64,000 nt of DNA from Amycolatopsis sp. 195334CR. Its GTDB lineage: Bacteria; Actinomycetota; Actinomycetes; Mycobacteriales; Pseudonocardiaceae. The translations under genes and the position numbers were made by a program. Location: the NCBI RefSeq assembly GCF_017309385.1, contig NZ_JAFJMJ010000003.1:620001-684000 (forward strand), given 5' to 3'. Under the pieces are notes generated by a model. The model was given only the letters and a program-made list of their open reading frames with translations, searched no databases and was not told where the DNA came from. Shown in pieces: positions 26,761-33,266 of this stretch. How positions within the stretch are numbered: position 1 is the first letter of the stretch; each line of letters opens with the position of its first letter.

Positions 26761-28103
26761 ACGCGATCTACGCGCTGGTGGCGTTCATCGGCGCGATCGT
26801 GGTCTGGAACGTGGGCTTCAAGCGCAACATCGGCGAGGCGATGGTGGTCGGTTTCCTGGCCACCGCCGCCTTCGCCGGTTCGGACGCGCTCAGCGTGGGC
26901 TGGGAAGGGCTGGTGGACGGCCTCAAGTCGGAGATCACCTTCGCCGCGCTGGCGTTCGTGTTCGTCAGCGAACTGCTCACGCGTACCGGGCTGGTGCAGC
27001 GCCTGGTGGACATCCTCAGTTCGGTACTCGGCCGGTACCGTGGCGGGTCGGCGTACGCGGCGACGGTGGCGTCCGGACTGTTCGGCGCGGTAGCGCACAA
27101 CGGCGCGGCGATCGTGGCCACCATCGGCTCGATCACCATTCCGTGGATGAAGCGGTCGCGGGCCAGCGGGGAGACCGCCGCGCTGGTGCTCTCCGGCAAC
27201 GCCGGGGTGGGCGCTACCTTCCCGTTCAGCGGCGCGTTCTTCCTGTTGCTCGCCGCGCCGACGGTGATGCCCGTGCTGGGTACCGGCGACGTGGTGGCGA
27301 CGATCTTCGTGACCGGCGTGTGGATGGTGCTGATGCGCGTGGTGATCGCGTACGCCATCGTCCGCCGCCGCGGGGTGGGCGCGATGGCACCGGAGGACAT
27401 CCGCCCGCCGCGGGCGGCGCTGCGCGCGGGCTGGCCGTCGCTGCTGGTGCTCGGTTCGATCGCGTTGCCGATCCTGGCCACCGCTCCCCCGACGAGCGAC
27501 TTCGTCTCGGCGCGGATCAGCACGGAGGCGACGGACGCGATCCCGCTGCTGATCTGGCTGCCGATCGTGATGCTGGCCGCCGGGCTGCTGGTGGAGCGGA
27601 AGGCGCTGCCGCGGCGGGGTGCGCAGTGGTGGGCGCTGCTCGGCGAGGTCAGCCCGAAGCTCGGGCTCGTCGGCGTCACCATGGTTTCCGCGTTCGCCGC
27701 GTCCAATGTGCTCAGCGAACTGGGCCTCGGCGAGCAGCTGGCGCCGTTACTGGCGGACCTGGCCGGGGTGCCCGCGCTCGTCGCGGCGATCGTGGTCGGC
27801 TTGATCATCGTGATCGTGGCCGGTCCGCTGAACACCACCTCGACCGTGGCCGCGATCGGGCCGGTGGCCTTCGCCGCGCTGACCGCGGCGGGCGTGCCAC
27901 CGCACATCGCCTTCGCCGCGATCCTGGTGTGGGCGTCGTCGGAGGGCTGTTCACCGCCGGGAGCCGCGCCGCTGTACGTGGCCGCGGGCATCGCCGGCAT
28001 CAACCCGGTGCGGATCTTCGTGCCGGTCGTTCTCTACTACCTGCTGCCGTCACTGGTGACCGGGGTGCTGATCGCGGTCGGCCTGCTCTGGATCCCGGGC
28101 TGA
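26757..28103 (+). CDS. DctM/TRAP large-subunit-like permease
   Basis: 448 residues, about 12 helices. TRAP-M-like features: AYAATVASGLFGAVAHNGAAIV (about 98-119) followed by TIGSITIPWMKRSRASGET, SGNAGVGATFPFSGAFFLLL, then in the second half VAGPLNTTSTVAAIGPVAF and WASSEGCSPPGAAPLYVAAG. Should import a C3-C4 carboxylate used by the enzymes before it. GTG 26757 overlaps the previous stop. The usual secreted DctP and 4-helix DctQ are absent; instead a signal-less binding-fold protein and a 77-residue protein flank it. Confidence 0.8.
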   Translation: MNAIYALVAFIGAIVVWNVGFKRNIGEAMVVGFLATAAFAGSDALSVGWEGLVDGLKSEITFAALAFVFVSELLTRTGLVQRLVDILSSVLGRYRGGSAYAATVASGLFGAVAHNGAAIVATIGSITIPWMKRSRASGETAALVLSGNAGVGATFPFSGAFFLLLAAPTVMPVLGTGDVVATIFVTGVWMVLMRVVIAYAIVRRRGVGAMAPEDIRPPRAALRAGWPSLLVLGSIALPILATAPPTSDFVSARISTEATDAIPLLIWLPIVMLAAGLLVERKALPRRGAQWWALLGEVSPKLGLVGVTMVSAFAASNVLSELGLGEQLAPLLADLAGVPALVAAIVVGLIIVIVAGPLNTTSTVAAIGPVAFAALTAAGVPPHIAFAAILVWASSEGCSPPGAAPLYVAAGIAGINPVRIFVPVVLYYLLPSLVTGVLIAVGLLWIPG

Positions 28104-28115
28104 GAGGAGTCCACC

Positions 28116-28349
28116 GTGCACCGGTTCCTGCTGATCGCCGCCCGGCTCTGCCTGGTCGCCTTCCTGCTCGGCGGCGCGGCCGTCACCCTCGGGCAACTCG
28201 CCGCGATCGCGCTGGGCGACGGCGGGGTGATGTCGTTCTTCGGCACCACCGTGGCCGACGTCGCCTGCACCGTCGCCGCGGTGGCGGGCATCTTCGCCTT
28301 CCTGCTGCGCTACACCCGGCGGGGCAAGGACATCGAGGAGGAAACCTGA
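28116..28349 (+). CDS. small two-helix membrane protein, possible minimal DctQ-like partner
   Basis: 77 residues with two hydrophobic segments (about 5-30 and 38-66) and a charged tail RYTRRGKDIEEET. GTG 28116 follows GAGAGGAG and the permease stop by 12 nt. TRAP small subunits normally have four helices and ~160 residues, so if this is one, it is half-sized. Stop lies 1 nt from the convergent MarR gene. Role inferred only from position. Confidence 0.6.
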   Translation: MHRFLLIAARLCLVAFLLGGAAVTLGQLAAIALGDGGVMSFFGTTVADVACTVAAVAGIFAFLLRYTRRGKDIEEET

Positions 28350-28350
28350 C

Positions 28351-28803
28351 TCAGCGGCGGCGCTGGTGGTCGGTGATGTCGGCGAACGCCTCCTTGAAGG
28401 CGGCGTAGCGCTCCCGGCCGAGGCGCCGGGCGTGGCGGTCCTGGATCGCGTTCATGATCTTGGCCGCCGCGCGGAGTTCGGCGTGGCCCCGCTCGGTGGG
28501 GCAGACCAGCTTCGCGCGGCGGTCGGCCAGGTCCGGGCGGCGTTCGACGTAACCCAGCTCCTCGAGTTCGTCGATCAGCTTGCCGATCACCTGCTTGTGC
28601 TGCCCGGACAACTGCGCCAGCTCGGTCGCGCGCACACCGCCCGGTTCGAGGTACGCCAGCACCGCGCCGTGCCGGGGGTGCAGATCGCCGTAGCCCTCGG
28701 CGGCGAGCTTCGTGAAGAGCTCGTCCTGCACGGCGAACAGCAGCCGCCCGGCGAGCACGCCGAGATCCGGGTCGTCCCTGTTCTGCTCGGCCCGCGTGCC
28801 CAT
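28351..28803 (-). CDS. MarR-family transcriptional regulator
   Basis: 150 residues. Winged helix: LHPRHGAVLAYLEPGGVRATELAQLSG with recognition helix QHKQVIGKLIDELEELGYVERR and the wing DLADRRAKLVCPTERGHAEL (about 38-100), flanked by helices for dimerisation. ATG 28803 with GGAGGAG upstream; a longer reading to 28830 lacks a ribosome site. It lies downstream of the ammonia-lyase gene on the same strand with a 76-nt gap, so the two may be linked. The gap contains GAT-TACT-ATC near 28835. Confidence 0.87.
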   Translation of the reverse strand: MGTRAEQNRDDPDLGVLAGRLLFAVQDELFTKLAAEGYGDLHPRHGAVLAYLEPGGVRATELAQLSGQHKQVIGKLIDELEELGYVERRPDLADRRAKLVCPTERGHAELRAAAKIMNAIQDRHARRLGRERYAAFKEAFADITDHQRRR

Positions 28804-28879
28804 CGCCGCTCCTCCCGCCAGTGAAGTCACCAGAGATTACTATCACTCTGCCTGACCACCCCGGCGTCCGGCGGGCGTG

Positions 28880-30454
28880 TCACCCCGGCCAGGCCGGCAG
28901 GTGCTTCTCCGCTTCGTCCCCGCGCAGCAGGTCACGGATGTCCGCGAGGAAATCGGCGGCCACGCCTTCGTCGTCGCGGTAGGGCCGGACGTTGTCGGCG
29001 ATCAGCTGCAGCAGGCCGCGCACGTTCGGCGAGAACCGTTCGATGCCGAGCAGGCTGGCCGCCTGGTAGCACCCGGCGGCGAGCACCGACGTGATGGCGT
29101 GGACGTTTTCCACCAGCTGCAACGATTTCCGCGCGGCGATCAGGCCCATGCTGACCACGTCCTGGTTCTGCCCGTTCGACGGGATCGACTTCACCGAGGC
29201 GGGCGCGGCCAGGTCCAGGTTCTCCGAGGCGATGCTGGTGGCCAGGTACTGCGCGCCCTGCATGCCGCAGAACAGGCCCTGTTCCCCCAGCGCGAGGAAC
29301 GGCGGGTACGAGCCGTTGAGGTGCGGGTCGAGCAGCCGGTTGAGCTGCCGCTCGGCCAGCACGCCGACCTCGGTGACGGCGATGTTGAGGAAGTCGCACG
29401 CCATCGCCACGTACTGGCCGTGGAAGTGGCCGCCGTGGAAGACCGTCTCCGGCGTCTCGAAGATCAACGGGTTGTCGTTGCAGGAGTTGAGTTCCTCCTC
29501 GACGATCCGGCGGCAGTACGCGGCGGCGTCCACCACCGGGCCGAGGATCTGCGGCACGCAGCGCACGCTGTAGGCATCCTGCAGGTAGTGCGGGCTGTCG
29601 GTGACCTCGTCGCGGGAGCCGGTGGACTCGCTGATCTGGCGCATGACCTCGGCGTGCTCGCGGGTCAGGTCGCTGCCTTCGAGCAGGTTCATCATCGAGA
29701 CGGCGATGGCGCTCTGGCCGGCGTGGTTCTTCAGCGCGTGCCCGCGCGGGTTGTAGCCCGAGGTCGAGCCGCGCATGGCCTGTACGAAGACGCCCGACGC
29801 CCACAACGCGAGCCGGAGCAACCGTTCGACGGCCACCAGCGCCAGTGACGCGACGGCGGTCATGCCGGAGGTCCCGTTGATCAGCGCCAGGCCGTCCTTG
29901 TACCCGAGCTTGACCGGCAGCAGGCCCTCCTCGGCGAGTACCTCGGCCGAGGGACGGACCACCCCCCGATGGGTGACCCGGCCCGCGCCGATCAACGGCA
30001 GCGCGAGGTGCGACAGCGGGGCGAGGTCACCGCTCGCCCCGAGCGAACCCTGTTGCGGCACCACGGGGTGGATGCGGCGGTTGAGCAGTTCGGCCATCAG
30101 CAGCAGGGCGTCGGCGCTGATCCCGGAGTACCCCTTGAGCAGGCAGTTGAGCCGGGACACCTGCATCGCCCGGACCACGTGCTCCGGGAAGACCGGCCCG
30201 CCACCCGCGGCGTGCGTGCGCAACAGGTTCTCCTGCAGTTCGGTTTCGTAGCGCGGTGGCACGATCAGGTGAATGAGCTCACCGAACGCGGTGGTGACCC
30301 CGTAGATCGGCGTGCCGTCGCGGCCCCACTGCTGCACGCGGTCGCAGGTGTCGGCGACCATCTTCAACTGGCCCTCGTCGAGTTCGACCGGCTCGCCGAG
30401 CACCGCGACCCGGTGCACCTCACCGACGGTCATCCCCTGCCCCTGGATCAACAC
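28880..30454 (-). CDS. MIO-type aromatic amino acid ammonia-lyase / 2,3-aminomutase
   Basis: 524 residues. The MIO cofactor forms from Ala-Ser-Gly in GSLGASGDLAPLSHLAL (about 149-165). Tyr loop IYGVTTAFGELIH (about 50-62); LGYKDGLALINGTSGM; the later FHGGHFHGQYVAMACD is like phenylalanine lyase EncP and aminomutases rather than HutH (which has GNFHGEP). The selectivity position LLRTHAAGGG carries His, as in tyrosine lyases/aminomutases. So tyrosine is the best guess for substrate; lyase versus mutase cannot be told. GTG 30454 (GGGGG 5 nt up) or ATG 30433 could start it. No hut genes nearby. Confidence 0.83.
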   Translation of the reverse strand: MLIQGQGMTVGEVHRVAVLGEPVELDEGQLKMVADTCDRVQQWGRDGTPIYGVTTAFGELIHLIVPPRYETELQENLLRTHAAGGGPVFPEHVVRAMQVSRLNCLLKGYSGISADALLLMAELLNRRIHPVVPQQGSLGASGDLAPLSHLALPLIGAGRVTHRGVVRPSAEVLAEEGLLPVKLGYKDGLALINGTSGMTAVASLALVAVERLLRLALWASGVFVQAMRGSTSGYNPRGHALKNHAGQSAIAVSMMNLLEGSDLTREHAEVMRQISESTGSRDEVTDSPHYLQDAYSVRCVPQILGPVVDAAAYCRRIVEEELNSCNDNPLIFETPETVFHGGHFHGQYVAMACDFLNIAVTEVGVLAERQLNRLLDPHLNGSYPPFLALGEQGLFCGMQGAQYLATSIASENLDLAAPASVKSIPSNGQNQDVVSMGLIAARKSLQLVENVHAITSVLAAGCYQAASLLGIERFSPNVRGLLQLIADNVRPYRDDEGVAADFLADIRDLLRGDEAEKHLPAWPG

Positions 30455-30476
30455 AGCTACCCCCAGACCGAACGGT

Positions 30477-30531
30477 TTTCCCGTGCGGGCAATACTTTTT
30501 TACCCGCCCCTATATTCGGCCTACCGGGAAA
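30477..30531. promoter_or_regulatory. AT-rich promoter region of the ammonia-lyase with TTTCCCG/CGGGAAA dyad
   Basis: TTTCCCG (30477-30483) and CGGGAAA (30525-30531) are exact reverse complements around an unusually AT-rich core (AATACTTTTTTA, CTATATT). A second dyad GCGGG...CCCGC (30485-30508) lies inside. Likely holds the promoter and a regulator site. Confidence 0.45.
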
Positions 30532-30555
30532 GCTATACGGGCGCTGGCGATCAGG

Positions 30556-31356
30556 TCAGGGCGTCGCGGCCAGCCACGCCGCGGCGACATCGGTGAGGCG
30601 CGCGGCACCCCGGTCGTTGAGGTGGACGTGGTCGATGAGCAGGGCCCGGCCGCCGTCGCGGGCGATGTCGTCCCAGGTTTGCCCGAGTACGTAGTGCCGG
30701 GTCGCCACGGTCAGCGCCAGCGGGAACGAGAAGTCGTAGGGCACGCGGTCCTCGCGCGGGCCGAGCAGTTCGAGCAGGCGCTCGTGCACCGGCAGGTAGT
30801 CCACGCCGGTCCGGGTCGCGGTCTCCTGGATCACAGCGTTGTACCCGGCCAGCGACTGGTTGATCCCGGTGGTCAGGTCCTCGCCCAGCGGCGGCAGGGA
30901 GAGCAGCGCGATCCTGGCCGTCGTCCCGGTGCGGAGGCGGTCGGCGATCGCGGTGAGGTCGGCGCGGTACTGCTCCAGCGGGGTCCCGGCACGCACGTCG
31001 TTGGTGCCGACGAGCACCAGCACGGCGGCCGGTCGGCAGGCCAGAACGTCGGCGTCCAGGCGGGCGAGCAGGTCGGCGGCGGTGTCACCGTTGTGCCCGG
31101 CGTTGACGAACTCGTGCCCGGCGAACTCGGGTCTGCCGCGGAGGGCGCCGATCCAGTCGCCGCCGAGCGTGCCCTGGGTCATGCTGGCGCCCGCGCCGAC
31201 GACCGCGGGCTTGGCGGTGGCCCCGGCACCGCAGGCCTCGGCCGGACTGCCGTCCGGGGCGCGCAGGAAGGCGAGGTAGCCGGCGGTGCCGACCACCCCC
31301 AGGGCCGCGACCAGCACCGATGCCACCGTGATGAGGACGCGCTTGCGCCGGTTCAT
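30556..31356 (-). CDS. membrane-anchored/secreted SGNH (GDSL-type) hydrolase
   Basis: 266 residues. N-terminal basic stretch MNRRKRV then a hydrophobic segment (about 8-30), a signal anchor or signal peptide. SGNH blocks: VVGAGASMTQGT (nucleophile Ser, about 53-64), NAGHNGDTAADLLARL (block II), VLVGTNDVRAG (block III, Asn), and IDHVHLNDRGAARL (catalytic Asp/His, about 245-258). An extracytoplasmic esterase/lipase or deacetylase; substrate unknown. ATG 31356 has GGAGC upstream. Divergent from a TetR gene across two strong operators. Confidence 0.88.
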   Translation of the reverse strand: MNRRKRVLITVASVLVAALGVVGTAGYLAFLRAPDGSPAEACGAGATAKPAVVGAGASMTQGTLGGDWIGALRGRPEFAGHEFVNAGHNGDTAADLLARLDADVLACRPAAVLVLVGTNDVRAGTPLEQYRADLTAIADRLRTGTTARIALLSLPPLGEDLTTGINQSLAGYNAVIQETATRTGVDYLPVHERLLELLGPREDRVPYDFSFPLALTVATRHYVLGQTWDDIARDGGRALLIDHVHLNDRGAARLTDVAAAWLAATP

Positions 31357-31370
31357 ACTTGCTCCGTTCA

Positions 31371-31417
31371 GTTGGTGAGTGCTCACTAACCACTATAGTT
31401 AGTAAGCACTCACCAAC
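31371..31417. promoter_or_regulatory. tandem inverted TetR operators over divergent promoters
   Basis: GTTGGTGAGTGCTCACTAAC (31371-31390) and GTTAGTAAGCACTCACCAAC (31398-31417) form a 20-bp inverted repeat with one mismatch. Each arm is itself a near-palindrome (TTGGTGAG-TG-CTCACTAA), so two TetR dimers can bind. The 7-nt centre plus edges reads ACTATAGT, which gives a TATAGT -10 box on both strands (31394-31399 plus; 31392-31397 minus). Confidence 0.78.
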
Positions 31418-31464
31418 GCCAGGCGGCTGCCCCAAACCAGAACGGGGACAGGCAGGATGACGGA

Positions 31465-32076
31465 GTGAGCGGCGAGAAGCGGCGAGGTCGTCCCAGCACG
31501 GGGGTGCGGGACGCGGTACTGGCGGCGACCGAGGCGATCCTCGCCGAGTCGGGCGTCGCCCGGTTGTCGACCAAGGAGATCGCACGGCGCGCGTCGGTGG
31601 CCGAGTCGAGCATCTTCTACCACTTCACCGACCGCCTCGGCCTGCTCCAGGCCGTCGTGCACCGGCACCTCCCGCGCTACAAGGAGGTGGCCACCGAGGT
31701 CCGGGAGCGCGCGGGCACCGGCAGCCTGCGCGACAACCTCGTCGATCTGCTCGACGGTCTCGACGCCTTCTACGAGCGGATCACGCCCATCCTCGCGGCC
31801 GTGCAGGCCGACGGCGAACTGCGCGCGCTGCTCGCCGACCGCGGTGCCGGCGGGGAGATCGGGCCGCAACGCGCGCTGCTGCCCATCGCCGCCTACCTGA
31901 CCGAGGAACGCCGTCTCGGCCGCGTGCGCGCGGACCTCGACGTGGACTCCACCGCCCTGCTCGTCGTCGGCGCCGCCCACCAGCGCGCGGTCTACCGCTA
32001 CCTCTCCGGCGCCGCCCCGCTGCCGGGCACCGGCGACGTGATCGACACCCTGCTCCCCGCCCTGCTCGACGCCTGA
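31465..32076 (+). CDS. TetR-family transcriptional regulator
   Basis: 203 residues. Helix-turn-helix at residues 13-58: VRDAVLAATEAILAESG, STKEIARRASVAESSIFYHF. The helical C-terminal ligand domain ends TLLPALLDA. GTG 31465 is the only sensible start. It probably represses itself and the GDSL hydrolase through the 31371-31417 sites, and perhaps the DUF1772 gene 48 nt downstream, whose start overlaps another palindrome with CTGAGT/ACTCAG half-sites. Confidence 0.9.
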   Translation: MSGEKRRGRPSTGVRDAVLAATEAILAESGVARLSTKEIARRASVAESSIFYHFTDRLGLLQAVVHRHLPRYKEVATEVRERAGTGSLRDNLVDLLDGLDAFYERITPILAAVQADGELRALLADRGAGGEIGPQRALLPIAAYLTEERRLGRVRADLDVDSTALLVVGAAHQRAVYRYLSGAAPLPGTGDVIDTLLPALLDA

Positions 32077-32115
32077 ACTCCCGGTCGTGGCACGCCGGAC
32101 CGTTCTCGGGCTATA

Positions 32116-32139
32116 TTTACTGAGTGATTACTCAGCAAA
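32116..32139. promoter_or_regulatory. palindrome overlapping the start of the DUF1772 gene
   Basis: TTTACTGAGT-GATT-ACTCAGCAAA: inner arms CTGAGT/ACTCAG are perfect, extended by TTT/AAA with one mismatch. TATATT (32112-32117) is a -10 box 6 nt before GTG 32124, so the operator covers +1 and the first codons; binding would block initiation. Confidence 0.6.
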
Positions 32140-32627
32140 TGACCCGGGCCACCACCGCGCTCGCCCTGCTGTCCTCCGGCCTGCTCGCCGGCGCGTTCGG
32201 CTACGGCGCGGTCAACCTCGTGACCACGTTCAACGTGGTGCCGCTGGACATCCGGCTGACCTTCCACTCCGCGCTGATGAAGATGAACGGCCCGGTCATC
32301 CAGGCCACGATGGCCGTCGCCGCGCTCAGCGCGCTCGCCCTCGCCGTGCTGGCGCGACGGCGGACGCGGCTGCTGGCCGGTACCGCGGTGGCGCTGGTGA
32401 CCACGTCGTTCCTGGTCACCCGGTTCGGCAACGTGCCGATCAACGGCCAGATCAAGGTGTGGGCGGTGAGCACGCCACCGGCCGACTACGCGGAAATCCT
32501 GCAGCGGTGGGAGGCGTTCAACGTCGTGCGCACGCTGACCGCGCTGGCCGCCTTCGCCATCGTGATCGGCATCGCCACGACGGCGGCCCGGACGTCCAGG
32601 AAGGCGCCGGAACCCGCTTTGGCGTGA
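32124..32627 (+). CDS. DUF1772 (anthrone-oxygenase-like) membrane protein
   Basis: 167 residues with four hydrophobic segments; family pattern LLAGAFGYGAVNLVTTFN, MNGPVIQATMAVAALSALA, TRFGNVPINGQIKVW and RWEAFNVVRTLTALAAF. Family members include anthrone oxygenases of polyketide pathways but most are uncharacterised. GTG 32124 is compatible with a leaderless transcript; ATG 32139 (MTRATTALALL) is an alternative. Downstream of TetR, convergent with the Lrp gene. Confidence 0.78.
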   Translation: MITQQMTRATTALALLSSGLLAGAFGYGAVNLVTTFNVVPLDIRLTFHSALMKMNGPVIQATMAVAALSALALAVLARRRTRLLAGTAVALVTTSFLVTRFGNVPINGQIKVWAVSTPPADYAEILQRWEAFNVVRTLTALAAFAIVIGIATTAARTSRKAPEPALA

Positions 32628-32659
32628 TCACCGGAGGCGGCCGCGGGCGCCGTCACGCC
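32621..32659. terminator. candidate bidirectional terminator formed by the two stop regions
   Basis: GGCGTGA (32621-32627) and TCACGCC (32653-32659) are exact reverse complements; each contains the stop codon of one of the two convergent genes. The intervening GC-rich DNA can fold further. No U-run. Confidence 0.4.
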
Positions 32660-33138
32660 TGTTCCCCCGCCGTCCGGTGCAGGAGCGGGGTGACCCGGTA
32701 GCTGACCAGTTCGCTCATCACCAGCGCCGTGTCGGTGCGTTCGACGCCCGGGATGGCGAGGATCCGCCCGGCCACCCGGTACAGGTCGTCGGCGTCGGCG
32801 GCGACCACGTGCACCAGCAGGTCGCTCGGCCCGGAGATGCCGTGCACCTGCAGCACCTCCGGGATCTCCCGCAGTTCGGCGCCGACCGGGTCCAGCTTGC
32901 GCTGGGCGACCCGCACGGTGACGAACGCGGTCAGCGGGTACCCCAGCGCCGCCGGGTCGACGCGGCGTTCGAACGAGTCGAGCGCCCCGTCCTCCTCCAG
33001 GCGGGCGAGCCTGGCCTGCGCGGTGTTCCTGGCGATCCCCGCCGCGTCGGCGACCGCGCTCGTGGTGGCCCGCGGGTGCGCGGACAGCTCCAGCAGCATG
33101 CGCGCGTCGGTCCGGTCGATCCTGCCCGCACTGCGCAT
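32653..33138 (-). CDS. Lrp/AsnC-family transcriptional regulator
   Basis: 161 residues. N-terminal HTH (residues 5-50: IDRTDARMLLELSAHPRAT, VADAAGIARNTAQARLARLE) and RAM ligand domain (about 70-145: AFVTVRVAQRKL, VHGISGPSDLLVHVVAADADDL). Senses an amino acid or its 2-oxo acid. Divergent from the 2-oxoacid dehydrogenase at 33267, a layout known for the methionine-breakdown pair MdeR/MdeB of Pseudomonas, so that gene is the likely target. ATG 33138 preceded by GAAGGGG. Confidence 0.9.
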   Translation of the reverse strand: MRSAGRIDRTDARMLLELSAHPRATTSAVADAAGIARNTAQARLARLEEDGALDSFERRVDPAALGYPLTAFVTVRVAQRKLDPVGAELREIPEVLQVHGISGPSDLLVHVVAADADDLYRVAGRILAIPGVERTDTALVMSELVSYRVTPLLHRTAGEQA

Positions 33139-33266
33139 GGTGCCCCTTCGAAGCGGTCGTAACCCGGCGGAAACTGAGCATTCTGCCCAACTTTCCCGGC
33201 GATTATTGCGCAGATGCCACCGCGGTTGGTGAGCTGTCCGGGCCGCGTGTCGAGGAGGACCCAGCC

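Noticed and set aside
28880..30454. Histidine ammonia-lyase (hutH) annotation
   Set aside because: The GHFHGQYVAMACD segment and overall pattern match phenylalanine/tyrosine lyases and aminomutases; no hutU, hutI or hutG is nearby.
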